In this document: one piece after another, positions 1 to 10,910 of the stretch
Numbering within the stretch: position 1 is the first letter of the stretch
Layout: every line of letters begins with the position of its first letter
Assembly: GCA_023105745.1 (NCBI GenBank)
Contig: JALGQZ010000007.1
Coordinates: 51,255,569 to 51,319,568, forward strand
Direction: 5' to 3'
Source: Austropuccinia psidii
Taxonomy: Eukaryota; Basidiomycota; Pucciniomycetes; Pucciniales; Sphaerophragmiaceae
Length of the DNA stretch: 64,000 nucleotides
Notes under the pieces: model-generated
The model's database searches: none
The model's input: only the letters and a program-made list of their open reading frames with translations
Told to the model about the DNA's origin: nothing
Made by a program: the position numbers and the translations under genes

Positions 1-1165
1 TTTTGCATTTGGAAATTAGCTTAGAAAAATCCTAGACTGAGTGTGGAACCTTGCTGTTAATTAAGTTAGACTCAGGACTTCACTGTTTGTTGTTATTCCA
101 AGTTATTCTAAGCCACTGGTGTATTGCATAATTCTCAAGATTTTCTTTTCTTTTTTGAATGAATATAGTAGAGATATAGAATATTAAATGAAAGTCTTTT
201 CCTTTTATATTCTAATAATCAAAAGAATATTATTCATGATAGAAAACAGAATTATTAAATCTATTTTCAATTTTGACAATGATATCCTTTTGATGGCCAA
301 AATAAGTCAAATCCACTCTTATGAATTAATAAAGCCTCTATCTTTCTTGATTTTTGACTTATTATTACTTCATGAAAATACTATTTCTTATTTCTTTCAA
401 AACCAATGGCTTCCAAACATAAAAGTTAGCTTTTTTCCACTAATCCTCTTCTGAATAAACTGGATTGTGGATATTTTTGCATTTTAAATAGTTAAATGCC
501 TGTAACTTCAGAAGCAACAAACAAAGTCTTTCAAATTAATTTCAATAAAATGATTTCCAAGAGACATAATATTTTTATTATTAATCAATTAGGATTTCTG
601 GAATTTATTTATTATTTTGATTTTTTTCATTTTCTGGTCACTTTTGCTCATCATTGAGTTTTATCAATCTTTATTGTTAAGGGTAAAGTGTCTCTTTTTT
701 TTCAAGAAAAAATTAATTTCTCTTTTCATTTTTAGGATATGATTACTTAGATTGAAATAGAAGTACTAGGTGATAAAAAAATAGTAGAAGATAACAATTA
801 TCAGCAGAAATTTAACAGAGAGACTCCCTAAGGGTCAATATTTATTTCTCATAACTTATGAGAAAAGAGTAGAAAACAAAAATTAGAAGCAGAAATTTAA
901 CAGAGAAACTCCTCTAAGGTGGATGAAATTTTTTATGTAAGATGAGGTTTAAATAGTAATTACAGTAATTTGTGTTTTTTGTATGACCAGAAATTTAAAG
1001 TTTATGCTTATATGTTAACACTGGGATGTATATAGTACAGCCATTTCCACTTGAGGGGATAAAAAACTGAAAAGGAAATGAAATTAGAGGCCCTGTATTG
1101 ACAGCTACTGTAAAATTGTCAACAATCGTAGAAAACATTACAGTCGTGGCTATTACAGATCCTGT
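1..1165. repeat. Ancient AT-rich repeat, copy 1, left part
   Basis: This AT-rich stretch has no credible gene. It aligns by eye, with many substitutions and small indels, to 52174-53340 further right: for example the phrases around 100-115 and 52275-52290, and around 1060-1100 and 53240-53280, are nearly the same. The copy probably starts left of the window. Its nature is unknown; no coding capacity, terminal repeat or target duplication for the repeat itself is visible. Confidence 0.75.
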
Positions 1166-3010
1166 GAGCCTTGAGGTATATTTTACATACCAAATAGGCC
1201 ACAATTATCTTAAAAATAAATTTTGAATTATGCATAACTCATAAGTCATGAATATATCCAAAATTCATCATTTTTGATTTCAGAAAAGATGAATAGCTTT
1301 TTATTGAGTAAGTAAATCCATAGATTTAAGGCCAGATTTGGACTCTACACAAAAATTCACCTAGGGTAGCTCCATAGAGTGAATAAGCTCAAATTAGCTC
1401 TTTGAGGTGTTAATATGGAAAATATTTCAATACCACATAAAAGATCCGTGAAAATTTTTGTTTTTCTTAAATTCACGCCAAAATAATGGGAATGTTAGAA
1501 ATTCCATGTTACATATACACTAAGAATAGTGTTATGCATGTTTTGAGCACTTAATATCATGGTATTCTTACATGGACTTTTGGTACACCCATAGTGGATA
1601 TCTCACTTGAAACTTGACTTTCTATTTTGATGTGAAAAATAAGCGATGGGGACAAAAGATATCAAAGAGAGCCAGGGTACCCAACTTCTGAGGCCTCAGA
1701 GGCATGGACAGCTCCAAAGCTTGGATCCATGGCTGATCTTGGCCCAATTGGTAAACTAAAACCTTTTGGGAACTTGGTTACCATGTTACAACTACAGTAA
1801 ATCTTAAGAAAATAGCAAATAACCTGCTATTTTGACATGCCAAGGAGGTAAAGAGCTACTTAGACTCCTGTAACCATGTCAATTCTTCATGATTTTCCAT
1901 GGATAAACCCCAAAAGAGTAATTATATATTTACAATTTTACGTAGAAAGGAGGTAAAAACTTCAAAAATTCATTAAAAATACAATTATTAATTAATCTTT
2001 CTGAAACTTTCAGGACTAATGGCAAACTGTATTATCTATGGTACAACCAAAAAGAATTATGGATTTACTAGTCAAATTCAAAGTTCTACTGACAGTCCAT
2101 TTTTGACTATTCTACGTGAAACACTGAATCTTCAAAAATTCACAGTAATTACAACCTGTGATGAAATTGCCAATAACATTGATAACTTTGAAAAATAAAT
2201 GATTATTTTGGAATAAAAAAAGATTTACAGATGTTACTCCTTTTATTCTTAACCATATTGGGGTTGGTAGTCACATAAAAGCATTAATTAAGTAATTATG
2301 ATAATCTTACGTGACAACAGATGATGCAATCAATAATCCAAAAGGGTTTATTGATTTCTTACTCACTGGTTTTTCAGTTTGCTCCATGGCACGCCTTTGT
2401 GAGCTATTGTTGACTTAAAAGAGGCCTCCTCTTGCTGTTGTTTTCCATCATCATCTTATTATTCATTTTTAAACCATTATTACCAACAAGTAAGTATTAG
2501 TAAAGCTATTCTCAAGTGTTTTAAATCTTTCAGAATCAATAAGAAAGACGTGAAATCATAGAATCCAACTATATATTGTTGTAATACTGTTATAAATACA
2601 TTTTGATCCCTTAAATCCACAATTCTACATCAAATCTCTCTATCTTATCTTTCAATAAGCTCTTTGGAATATTGGTGAGTGATTTATCCTTAATTATTAA
2701 AGTTTTTCTCTAAAGAATTAGTTTTCTTCAAGAATTGTATTTATAATTATTCTTGCAAAAGATAATTATATATTAAAATAATTTTATTATTTTAATAAAA
2801 GAAGTTTTATTATTAAAATCTTCTTGTAATTGATTCTTGTAGACAATTACTGTTCACTGTTAAAATCACTAGTAGTGTTCAACATGTGAAAGAAATAATT
2901 CTTGAATTATTTAATTGTGGTTATAATAATATTTTATTATTATATTACATAAGAACAGACATGGTACTGTTGATTAATAGTAATATAATCATCATTTTCA
3001 TAGTCAAATC
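1166..3010. mobile_element. Insertion in the ancient repeat, flanked by a 13-bp direct repeat
   Basis: The paralogous repeat at 52174-55325 lacks this segment: its equivalent position near 53333 runs straight through. Here the segment is bounded by a perfect 13-bp repeat, TTACAGATCCTGT, at 1153-1165 and 3011-3023, which reads as a target-site duplication. The unbroken site in the other copy is related (TTACAGGTATTTT). No transposase, LTR ends or terminal inverted repeats were found, and the part 1166-2299 matches nothing else in the window. The last 710 bp are repeat D. The insertion may be one non-autonomous element or two events. Confidence 0.6.
2300..3010. repeat. Repeat D, copy 1 (unbroken)
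   Basis: This roughly 710-bp non-coding repeat is shared with the pair 7157-7426 plus 47721-48147. It holds a single GTTGT at 2578-2582, exactly where element A is inserted in the second copy, so it serves as an empty site. The family is unknown; a solo LTR or a non-autonomous element are possible. No TG...CA ends are evident. Confidence 0.75.
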
Positions 3011-5030
3011 TTACAGATCCTGTACTGTAACACATTTGACATTTGTGAATGAGTTTACAGTAGAGGGCCTTGAAAGGCTGCCTACTGTAATTTTAATTGA
3101 CAAAAGAAACATAAAATCTAGTTAAATCCAATGAATCACATGAAAAAGAAACATAGGGCAACTTAAAAAAAAGACAAAAAAACAAAAATTCATAAAATAC
3201 TCAAAATGAAATATCACCATAGAAATTAATAACAAAACTCAAAAAGTGAAGTAAAAAGAATAAAAGAATTTTTTTTTGAATAGCATAAAGAAAGCTTTTG
3301 CTATTTATTTTCTTTAACAAAAATAAAAAAATATTTATTTTTATAATAAAATGAAGTGCAGAACATGCTTCATGTGTTCTTCCATCCCTTATTTTCTTGA
3401 GTGATCTCCATCACTTTATTCAAAATATTTTTCAAAGAATGATTTTTGAGATTTCTTGCAGTTTTTGTGTTTCTATTTGCACATCCAGCTTTCAAATTAA
3501 AGTATATTTATGTTACTACAAAATGTGAGAAATAACAGTGGGATTATATAAGCTCTATATCATTCTGATGAAACAAGTTGAAGATCAGAATGTTTGGCTT
3601 TATTTCAAGAAATGAAAACCAGTTAACTAAAGATCTAAGCACTATCTTCCAATATAGAATAGTATTCTATCAAAAAAGTCTCAAAAAGCTTTTATTTGCC
3701 TGTAATATTGCTCAAATATTTGCAATATTACAATTAATAATATTTCTTTGATTTTTGTAATATTCAAGAGAATTTTCTGTAATTTTGAAAAATATGTTGT
3801 TTCAAAATTATGTCATATTTCCATGGATAAAAGAATATTATTAATGATTTGCTTTGATGATTGATCCATCTTTTTTAAAATAAATGTGTCTGTGGTCATA
3901 AAGGACTTTGACAAAAAACTGTTCAGAAAATTCCATGAAAATTATTGTCGACTCATTTAATCCCTTGAGGAACCTTTGATAGTGAAAATTCAATGCTTTC
4001 AACATGATTTGGACCATATTTCAATTTTAATTGGACATGGCTCTGACATGATATTTGTTCCAGTTAAGCCATAGTTCCCAAAACATTCCAGCATTTTTTT
4101 GTGGCTTCCCTCTTCAAAATTTGACCCTAATAAATAATTCAAGTCTTAAATTAAATATAAACACAAAAAAACAAAAAATATTTTCATATCATCTTTTGAA
4201 AACACTTGAAGAAACTGAATATATAACATGTTAAACTAAGCTTCATAAACAGATGATAACTAATTATTTATCATTATTTTAGGATTTATAGATTTATATA
4301 ACTGATTTTACTTTCTAAAGCTTCTCAAAAGCTTTAGAAATGAAACATGAGACAGAAATTTCTTTAAAGAACTTATTTATACCAGTTATCTTGCTTTCTT
4401 ATCATATTCCTATTGTTTGAAAGCAATTGAATGAATTATTTTATTTACTTTAAGATACTCAGTTCCTAGTTATTCTCAATAGACATTGAGTTTGTAATTG
4501 AGCTTTAATAAACGTCTTAAAAAGAGTCTATAATGGTTTTCCATATACCCTTGAGGAAATTTTAATGTAGAGAAATTGGGAGATTATATTCTAAATATAT
4601 TCTATAATTTGATTTTCTGACTGTGCATCAATGATGGTGCCTAAAAGATATTTTGAGATAATTAATGTTATCAGCCCATCAAGTTCAGGTACAATCTTTA
4701 ATTTCTCAATGCATGGAGAGCTTTCAATATATCCTAATAATCAAAATTTCATCAAAGACTAAGAAAGCTAAAGGTAAAATGTAAAGCTCCTATAAAATAC
4801 AAAAAGAATTGTAAAATAAAGGAACCTCATAGAAATATATCTTGATAACACTTTCCAAAATAATCAGATAATTTTTGAAAATGAGGGCTAGCCACATTGA
4901 TAGATGAATATTATTTTTTCCAGAGATTTCGCACAAATCCTTGCATTGTTTTAGCTTCATTTTGTATTCTGATACATCTCCTAACCTTCTTTACTTAAAA
5001 TAAGAACTTTAACAATCTTGTTTCTCCAGT
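3011..5030. repeat. Ancient AT-rich repeat, copy 1, right part
   Basis: This continues the repeat seen at 1-1165 and matches about 53333-55325 throughout, for example 4500-4580 against 54823-54905. It has no coding content. The match stops at 5030, where the LTR of Gypsy fragment E begins. Confidence 0.75.
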
Positions 5031-5778
5031 GTAGCAACCACTAATCAGGGGTAAGGGCATTCATACTTACACCCACTCAAACACCTCAAACCAGCAAATA
5101 CACTGTGTGTATCAGCATTCCATTTCAGAAAATCTTCTTTTCTGAAACATGCATACAGTCCGGTTCATCAATACAGCTTGGAATTACCCCATACAGTCTG
5201 GATAAGCCATTATCAAACTGTATGATCACTTGATACCACCACTCCTCTTGTAAAGATCCTGTACAGCCGTACAGGACCTGTATTGGCCAGAATTAATTCA
5301 ACATCAAATCTTCTCATGAAAATTCTCTTTCTGGATCAGGGCTGGTGACTCTCACATATACCAGCCCCCCCTTCTCTCCCCTGGGGACTTTTCCCCAGTT
5401 AATTAATTGAGTATATTTATTATTTTATAATTATTCTTACCCTTATTTTGGGAATTATAACTATTTGATTTTAAGTTAGTCTTTGCCTCTTTTTTCTTTC
5501 TTTGCCTGTACAGTATGAGCTGGGTGGCCATATCCTTATTAACCCCTCTCTTTCCATTCTGACAGGTTGAAACAGTGGACTTGGACTTGTTTGTGGTTGG
5601 CTCTTTTATTTTTACTCTTATTTATTGTTGCTGATTTTCTTATATTCTTTTATTTTAGTAATTCATCTCTTAACACTCTTCTGTGTATTTCTCTCTTACC
5701 ATATACTTGAGCCCTCCATAAGCGAGTCCCAGTTTACTCAGTGCCAGGCCCTCTTCACTTAGAAGAGCCCCTATGACA
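5031..5778 (+). repeat. 5' LTR of Gypsy fragment E
   Basis: It starts TGTAGCAACC at the border with the ancient repeat and ends ...CCCCTATGACA. The last 400 bp resemble the end of the LTR of element G (61350-61776), including the shared words ATATACCAGCC and GTGCCAGGCC. It is about half the length of the A and G LTRs, so it is shortened or a divergent subtype. Confidence 0.65.
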
Positions 5779-6414
5779 TTAAATTAATTAAGTCATATTT
5801 GATTCTTTCTTTTCATTCATTTTATATTCCTTTCTCTCATTCATCAATTATGACCTTTTCATGATCTTATGATTCTTAATGATAATGATTTTTTATAATC
5901 AATTTTCATCTCATTCATTATATTATTATGAAAATTGATTCTTTCATTTCTTGATCATTTCTGACCATTTCATTTCATTCTCAATTCTATTTCCATAAAA
6001 TCTCTCTTTTGTTTTTGTTTATTCAGCTCTTATCAGGAGTTATTGATTGGGATTCATTTGGGTTATTGATTCAGCAATTCAGGATTTTATTTGGATTGGA
6101 CTGATTGACTTTTGAATTCTTCAATATTACCAATTTATCGTCAAGAATTGATTATTGATTATTGATTTATTTTTGATTCCTGAAGATATTGATTTCACTG
6201 ATTGATTCCTCAAGACCTTGAATTGAAATTGAAGACATTGATTGATTGATTATTGAATTCTTCAAGATTATTGAGATCTGATTGACGGCTGATATTGACT
6301 GAATTGATTGATTGAATTTGATTTCACCTCAAGACTTTATTGATTATTGATTTGGACAAGCTTTGATTTCTTATTTTCAAGTATCCTCAACTTCTCATTT
6401 TTAATTTTCCAATA
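5779..6414 (+). other. Leader of fragment E, TTGATT-rich
   Basis: This is non-coding sequence between the LTR and the gag start, built from imperfect repeats of TTGATTGATT and TTCAAGA. The same style of leader occurs in A (reverse strand, 45628-46320) and G (61777-62583). Confidence 0.6.
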
Positions 6415-7156
6415 ATGCCAATTCGGCATAGGCCCACAGCCAAAAATACTAGATCTCGAAGAAATCCAGCTGTTCTCACTCCTACAGCAAGGGTTCCTCT
6501 TGACGACACACCATAAGTTCACTGAGTGCAAATTTGGACAGAAGACCACCAATGGAAGGCGAAGCACCCTCCAGAAGAGGGGGAATGAGATAAAGAAGAT
6601 CAAGATCTTTCTCTTGCCTTTTGGGTGGCTATCCTGGCATGTCTGAAGGTGCAAGAGCAAGACTTGGACAAGTTTAAGATGAAGAGGGGGAAGAGTCTGT
6701 GGAAGAGGAAGATTGTGGAGAAGCTGAAGTGGATGATGCTTTGGAAAATGCTCCAGAGTACCCCAGGATTCTAATCTAGCCCCTAATAATCAATCTCTTG
6801 TCTCTCAATATGATCCAAGTCTCCTCAAGATCATGGAGCAAATGGCTACTATTAGGGGACAGCTTTCTCAAGCAACAGCCCACTGGGACAATTCCAAAGC
6901 CCCTGCATTCAAGAATCCATAAATGAAGGCACCTGATTATTTTGATGGCACTCAAGCCCACAAATTGAGAAGATTTATCCAATCCTGTCAATTGATTTTC
7001 CATAATGATCAAGCAGATTTCTTCTCTGACAGGAAGAAAGTTCTGTACTCAACTTCTTTTCTCACTGGTAGGGCTGGAGAATGGATTGAACCCTACCTCT
7101 CCAATATTTCCAATGAAGATCCTTCCTACCTCCTCAATAATTGGCAATTACTTGAA
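6415..7156 (+). pseudogene. gag remnant of Gypsy fragment E
   Basis: The start ATG at 6415 is followed by a frameshifted and partly deleted N-terminus. From about 6900 the frame reads a recognisable Gag core (KAPDYFDGTQ, CQLIFHND, KKVLYSTSFL, GEWIEPYLSN) that matches Gag of elements A (about 14170-13940) and G (about 63050-63250). The coding match stops at LLNNWQLLE, where repeat D starts. The zinc-knuckle part is missing. It is non-functional. Confidence 0.75.
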
Positions 7157-7426
7157 AACATGAAAACAGATGATGCTATCATGAATCAAAAAAGGATTAC
7201 TGTTTTCTCACTCACTGGGTTTTGAGTTTTCTCCATGGCACACCTCTGTGAGCTTTATTAGACTTAAAAGAGGCCTCCTCTTTCTTTTTTTTCCAAATCA
7301 TAACATTATTCAATTATACCATTATTACCAAGAAGTAAGTATTATTTAATCTCTTCTTAAGTGTTTTATTATTTCAGAATCAATCAGAAAGACGTAAAAT
7401 AATAGAAATAAAATACATATTGTTGT
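7157..7426. repeat. Repeat D, copy 2, left half
   Basis: This matches 2300-2582, including the phrases TTAAAAGAGGCCTCCTC and CAGAATCAAT. It is cut at GTTGT (7422-7426) by element A and continues at 47721. Its start abuts the broken gag of fragment E. Confidence 0.75.
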
Positions 7427-8836
7427 TGTCACAGGGGCTCTTGGACAGAAAAACAAGAGTGGCCTGGCACTCAGCAATCAGGGAACTGACTTTGAGGACT
7501 CCAAAAGAATAAATAAATAAAAATAAAAGAAAAAATTTCTCTAAGAAATATGCAGGTACAAGATGAGATGGAATAAGAGGAAAGAGAAGCCAAATGGCCA
7601 AAGAGTCAACCAAGTAAGTCTATAATCACTGTTTCAACCTGCCAAAATGAACAATGGAATTAGTAAGGATATGACCACCAAATATCCATTGACAGGCAAA
7701 GAAGGAAAAAGAGAAAAGGTGCTAAATGACTGACTTGATAATATCAGTATTCACTTAACAAAAATGGCAAGATAAATAAAGATAAAATAAAATCAAAATA
7801 TATTAATTAACTGGGGAAAAACCCCCAAGGGTGGAAAGGGAAGCCGGTATATGTGAAAAGCTGGGAGCTTGAGTTCTTCAGGCAGAAACCTGATCTGTAT
7901 TCATCATTGAGGCTGCATTTATTGTTTTGAGAATTGACACAGCTGGCTAATATTGAAATTGAAATGGGTTGAATGAATTTCCCATACTTCAAAATGAAAT
8001 ACAGTTCTTGATGGATCCAGACTGTATTGAAATGAAGGTGGTTGCCAAGATGGATTGAGTGGATCTTTGACACTTGAAAAATGAATGAATGAACTGCCTC
8101 TTGAATCCCTTGAGAATGGTTGAACAGTATTGCCTTGGAGGAATACTGTGAATGAAATTATCCAATGACGTCTTGATGGCGTGATTGGTCTTTGATGCTG
8201 AAACACTTGCTCTTGAGCCTTGATGAGTCCTCTGAATGATTGGGTGGCTTGATGATGTGATGATATGTTGTAATATTGAAATGACCATTTGATATTGCCA
8301 CCATTGAATTACTGTTGAAAAATGATGCATAATGATATATAACATCATTTATGGCATATTGGTTCATTGGAGAGAAGATTATGTCCAAAGGCCTTGAGAT
8401 GGAAAGACAGAGGGGAAAAGAGGGATGTGATGGCTCCAGAGCTTGGAAAGGTTTTTCTGGGTCCTTTGGGGATTTTGGCCACCTTTGAGTTCTGAGCCAA
8501 AAACTAGCCCAAAGGGCGGGAAAGTGTCTTTTGGACACTTTGCATCAAAGTGCGCATTATGAGCCCAAATGGCCAAAAAGACCATTTGGGCCAGTTCCCC
8601 TGGTTTTGAGGGAAATGACCAGAAATACCCAATGGGGCATAACTTGCCGCTATGGCTTCTGGATTGAGGTGAAGGGCCATGAAGGCCCCAAAAGACAAAT
8701 GGCCATAAATGGTCCATAAGATGGTGACGTGGCCATATTGGCCACTGGTGATGGATATGGCCAATTGGCCATAAAAGGGCTGTGGCTTAATATGCCATAA
8801 GGAGATCCAAGGAGGTGAATTGCCAAGGATGTGACA
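7427..8836 (-). repeat. 3' LTR of element A (left side)
   Basis: On the plus strand it starts TGTCACAGGG and ends GGATGTGACA, giving 7-bp inverted ends TGTCACA/TGTGACA. It matches the right LTR 46321-47720 along its length, with scattered differences and a short extra segment near 7898-7920. The part 8550-8800 (U3 side) is rich in TGGCCA words and contains a hairpin at about 8562-8593 with arms GCCCAAATGG and CCATTTGGGC. Confidence 0.9.
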
Positions 8837-8850
8837 GTACCCCCCACCTT
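8837..8850 (-). promoter_or_regulatory. Polypurine tract of element A
   Basis: Read on the element strand this is AAGGTGGGGGGTAC, directly before the 3' LTR start TGTCACA. This is the expected site and composition for priming of plus-strand DNA. Confidence 0.65.
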
Positions 8851-9596
8851 GAAATGGTGAGCTCCGGAGCACCAAGACAAGGTGAAGCCTGTTGAGGCTA
8901 TTGGAAAGGATTGAGAGTGGGATAGAGGAAATTTCTTTTAAGAGGAAAATAAAATAATAACTGATATTGAATATTTGTTATATGACGCAGGACTTGATTG
9001 ATCTTCTTTTGAGATTGGCTTCATGATTGATGATGTTGTAATGAATCAATTTTCCTTGAGATGAATTTTTGATATGATAAAATGAAGTTGAAAATAAAAT
9101 TTAATATAAAGAATGAAAATGAAAATAAAAGAAAGAGAAAAGAGAAAAGAAAAATGAATTGAATCTTGAGGAGGTTCCAATCTTCATCACGGAGGTTGAT
9201 AACTGATTTTGAAATTGGCCAAGGACCTGGAAAGAGAAATTTGATGCCAGGTTCTCACAAAGTGGCCAAGGTGATGTTTTGACAAGATTGTAGACCCCTC
9301 AGCGAAGTGCACACCAGAAGAGGAACTTACTTTTGGTAATTACCACTACTGCCAGTGCCATAAAAGAAAATGAATTTATTGAAAGACTGACTTGGAATTG
9401 GCATGGCTTGGAGTTGAAATGAAAAATTGAATGGTCCATTTGCCCAAGTGAAAAGTGGCCATAATTTTGGAATTGATGTTGAAAGCCAGGCCAAAGATCT
9501 GTGTCCAAAAATTTGCAGATTGCTCACAGAGTGGCCAAGGTGATTCTTACAACAGAAAAGAGTAGAATACCCCTAAAGGTGCATAACAGGAGTGGG
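8851..9596 (-). other. Non-coding 3' region of element A with an internal duplication
   Basis: The stretch lies between the chromodomain and the polypurine tract. Two blocks resemble each other: 9240-9365 and 9510-9640 share GTGGCCAAGGTGAT followed by a run ending in ACTTAC and a CACCATAAAA-like word. The second block overlaps the end of the coding sequence, so the end of the gene was partly duplicated. No other gene is seen. Confidence 0.5.
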
Positions 9597-10905
9597 ACTT
9601 ACTTTTTGTAATTCCTCTCCCCACAAAGCACCATAAAAAATCAAGCTCTTGAAGAATTGGGTCCTGGCTTGTCAGGATATACAGAATGAAAATCCTTAAC
9701 CAGTTCAGGACAATTCTTGAGGTTTTCAGTTGGTTCCCAAGTGGATCTTTCTGAGTCTTGACTGAAACCTTTCCATTCCACCAGATACCATAATTTTCCT
9801 CTCTTGAGCTTTGAGTCCAGTATTTGAGAGACTTCCTATTCCTCTTATTCTTCAATGATGATTGGCAGAGGAGGCTCTTGATGCCTATTTGGGATTGTTG
9901 ATGTCTTGACTGGTTCTAAGAGTGAAAGATGGAAGACTGGGTGGATAGACTTCCATTGAGATGGGAGCTTGAGGTGGTTGGAATGAGTGCTGACTTTCTT
10001 CAAGATTGGAAGAGGACCCAACCATATTTCAGACAGTTTTTTTGGCGGGTCTAGTTGATTTGATGTTCTTGGAAGAAAGCCATACCATGTCACCAGGATT
10101 GAAAACAGGTGGACTTGCTCTCCTCTTATCTGCATACCTCTTAAACCTGTTTATGGCAACTTCAAGTTCTCTCTTGACATCTTGTTGTACTGATTCGATT
10201 TTTGTTGATAAATTTCCAGAAGGAGTATCTTGAGTAATGTGAACTGAGTCAAAATTTGGATCTCTTCAATAAATAGTGAAAAACAGTGATTGTTTTGTTG
10301 AAGAGTGGTCAGAGTTATTGTAGGCAAATTTAGCCAGAGGGAGCCAGGTGTTCCAATCATCTTGATGATAACTGACATACATCAAAAGGTACTGTTCTAG
10401 TATCTGATTTACCCTCTCTGTCTGTCCATCAGTTTCTGGATGGTAATCAGTTGACAGATCTCTTGAAATCTTGAGCTGCTGACAAAGATTGGTCCAAAAA
10501 GAAGAAACAAAAAGAGAACCTCTATCACTAACAATGATTGAAATAAGGCCATTCTTTGAGAAAATATTCTTGATGAATAAATGGGTCAAATTTAATGAAG
10601 TTATTGAAGACATCGTTGGAATGAAAACTGCCATTTTTGAGAATCTGTCCACTATGACAAGGATTGAGTCAAAGGAATTGGACAGTGGCAATTGAGTGAT
10701 GAAATCCATTTAAAGACAAATCCAAGGACCATTTGGAATTGGAAGAGGTGTGAGGAGTCCAAACTTCTTGTGGTGAATATTTTTGTTTCTTGAACACTGT
10801 TGACAGGATGAGACATAATCCTTGATGAATTGAGTCATGCCGGACCAGTGGAAATCCTGATTGACAGGTTTGAGAGTCTTCTCTTGGCCAGGGTGTCCAG
10901 CTAGA
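9597..10905 (-). pseudogene. Integrase and chromodomain of element A (broken)
   Basis: This is the 3' part of pol. After a decayed HHCC zinc region (about 10900-10760, with CQQCSRNKN) comes the integrase core: MDFITQLP with the first Asp, IVSDRGSLF with the second, and HPETDGQTERVNQ with the Glu. A basic C-terminal region follows (GDMVWLSSKNIKS), then a chromodomain ending near 9600 with LWYLVEWKGFS and STWEP. In-frame stops occur just before MDFITQ (10710-10712) and after FFTIY (10266-10268), plus one or more near the chromodomain junction (about 9845). The chromodomain family normally guides insertion to modified histones. This copy cannot make the full protein. Confidence 0.85.
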
Positions 10906-10910
10906 GGAGA

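Larger units (their letters stand above)
5031..7156 (+). mobile_element. Truncated Ty3/Gypsy element E (5' LTR, leader, partial gag)
   Basis: The order LTR, long TTGATT-rich leader and start of gag is the same as in elements A and G, but everything is more diverged. The element breaks off in the middle of gag at about 7156, where repeat D begins. Pol and the 3' LTR are absent. It is an old, dead relative of the A/G family. Confidence 0.75.

Noticed and set aside
188..454. An 88-codon frame in the AT-rich repeat
   Set aside because: Low-complexity I/F/L/N composition from AT-rich DNA, and not kept in the paralogue near 52360-52640.
8158..8875. Overlapping open frames of 76-126 codons in the left LTR of A, repeated at 46701-47743
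   Set aside because: They lie wholly inside LTR sequence; the frames differ between the two LTR copies and show no protein signature.
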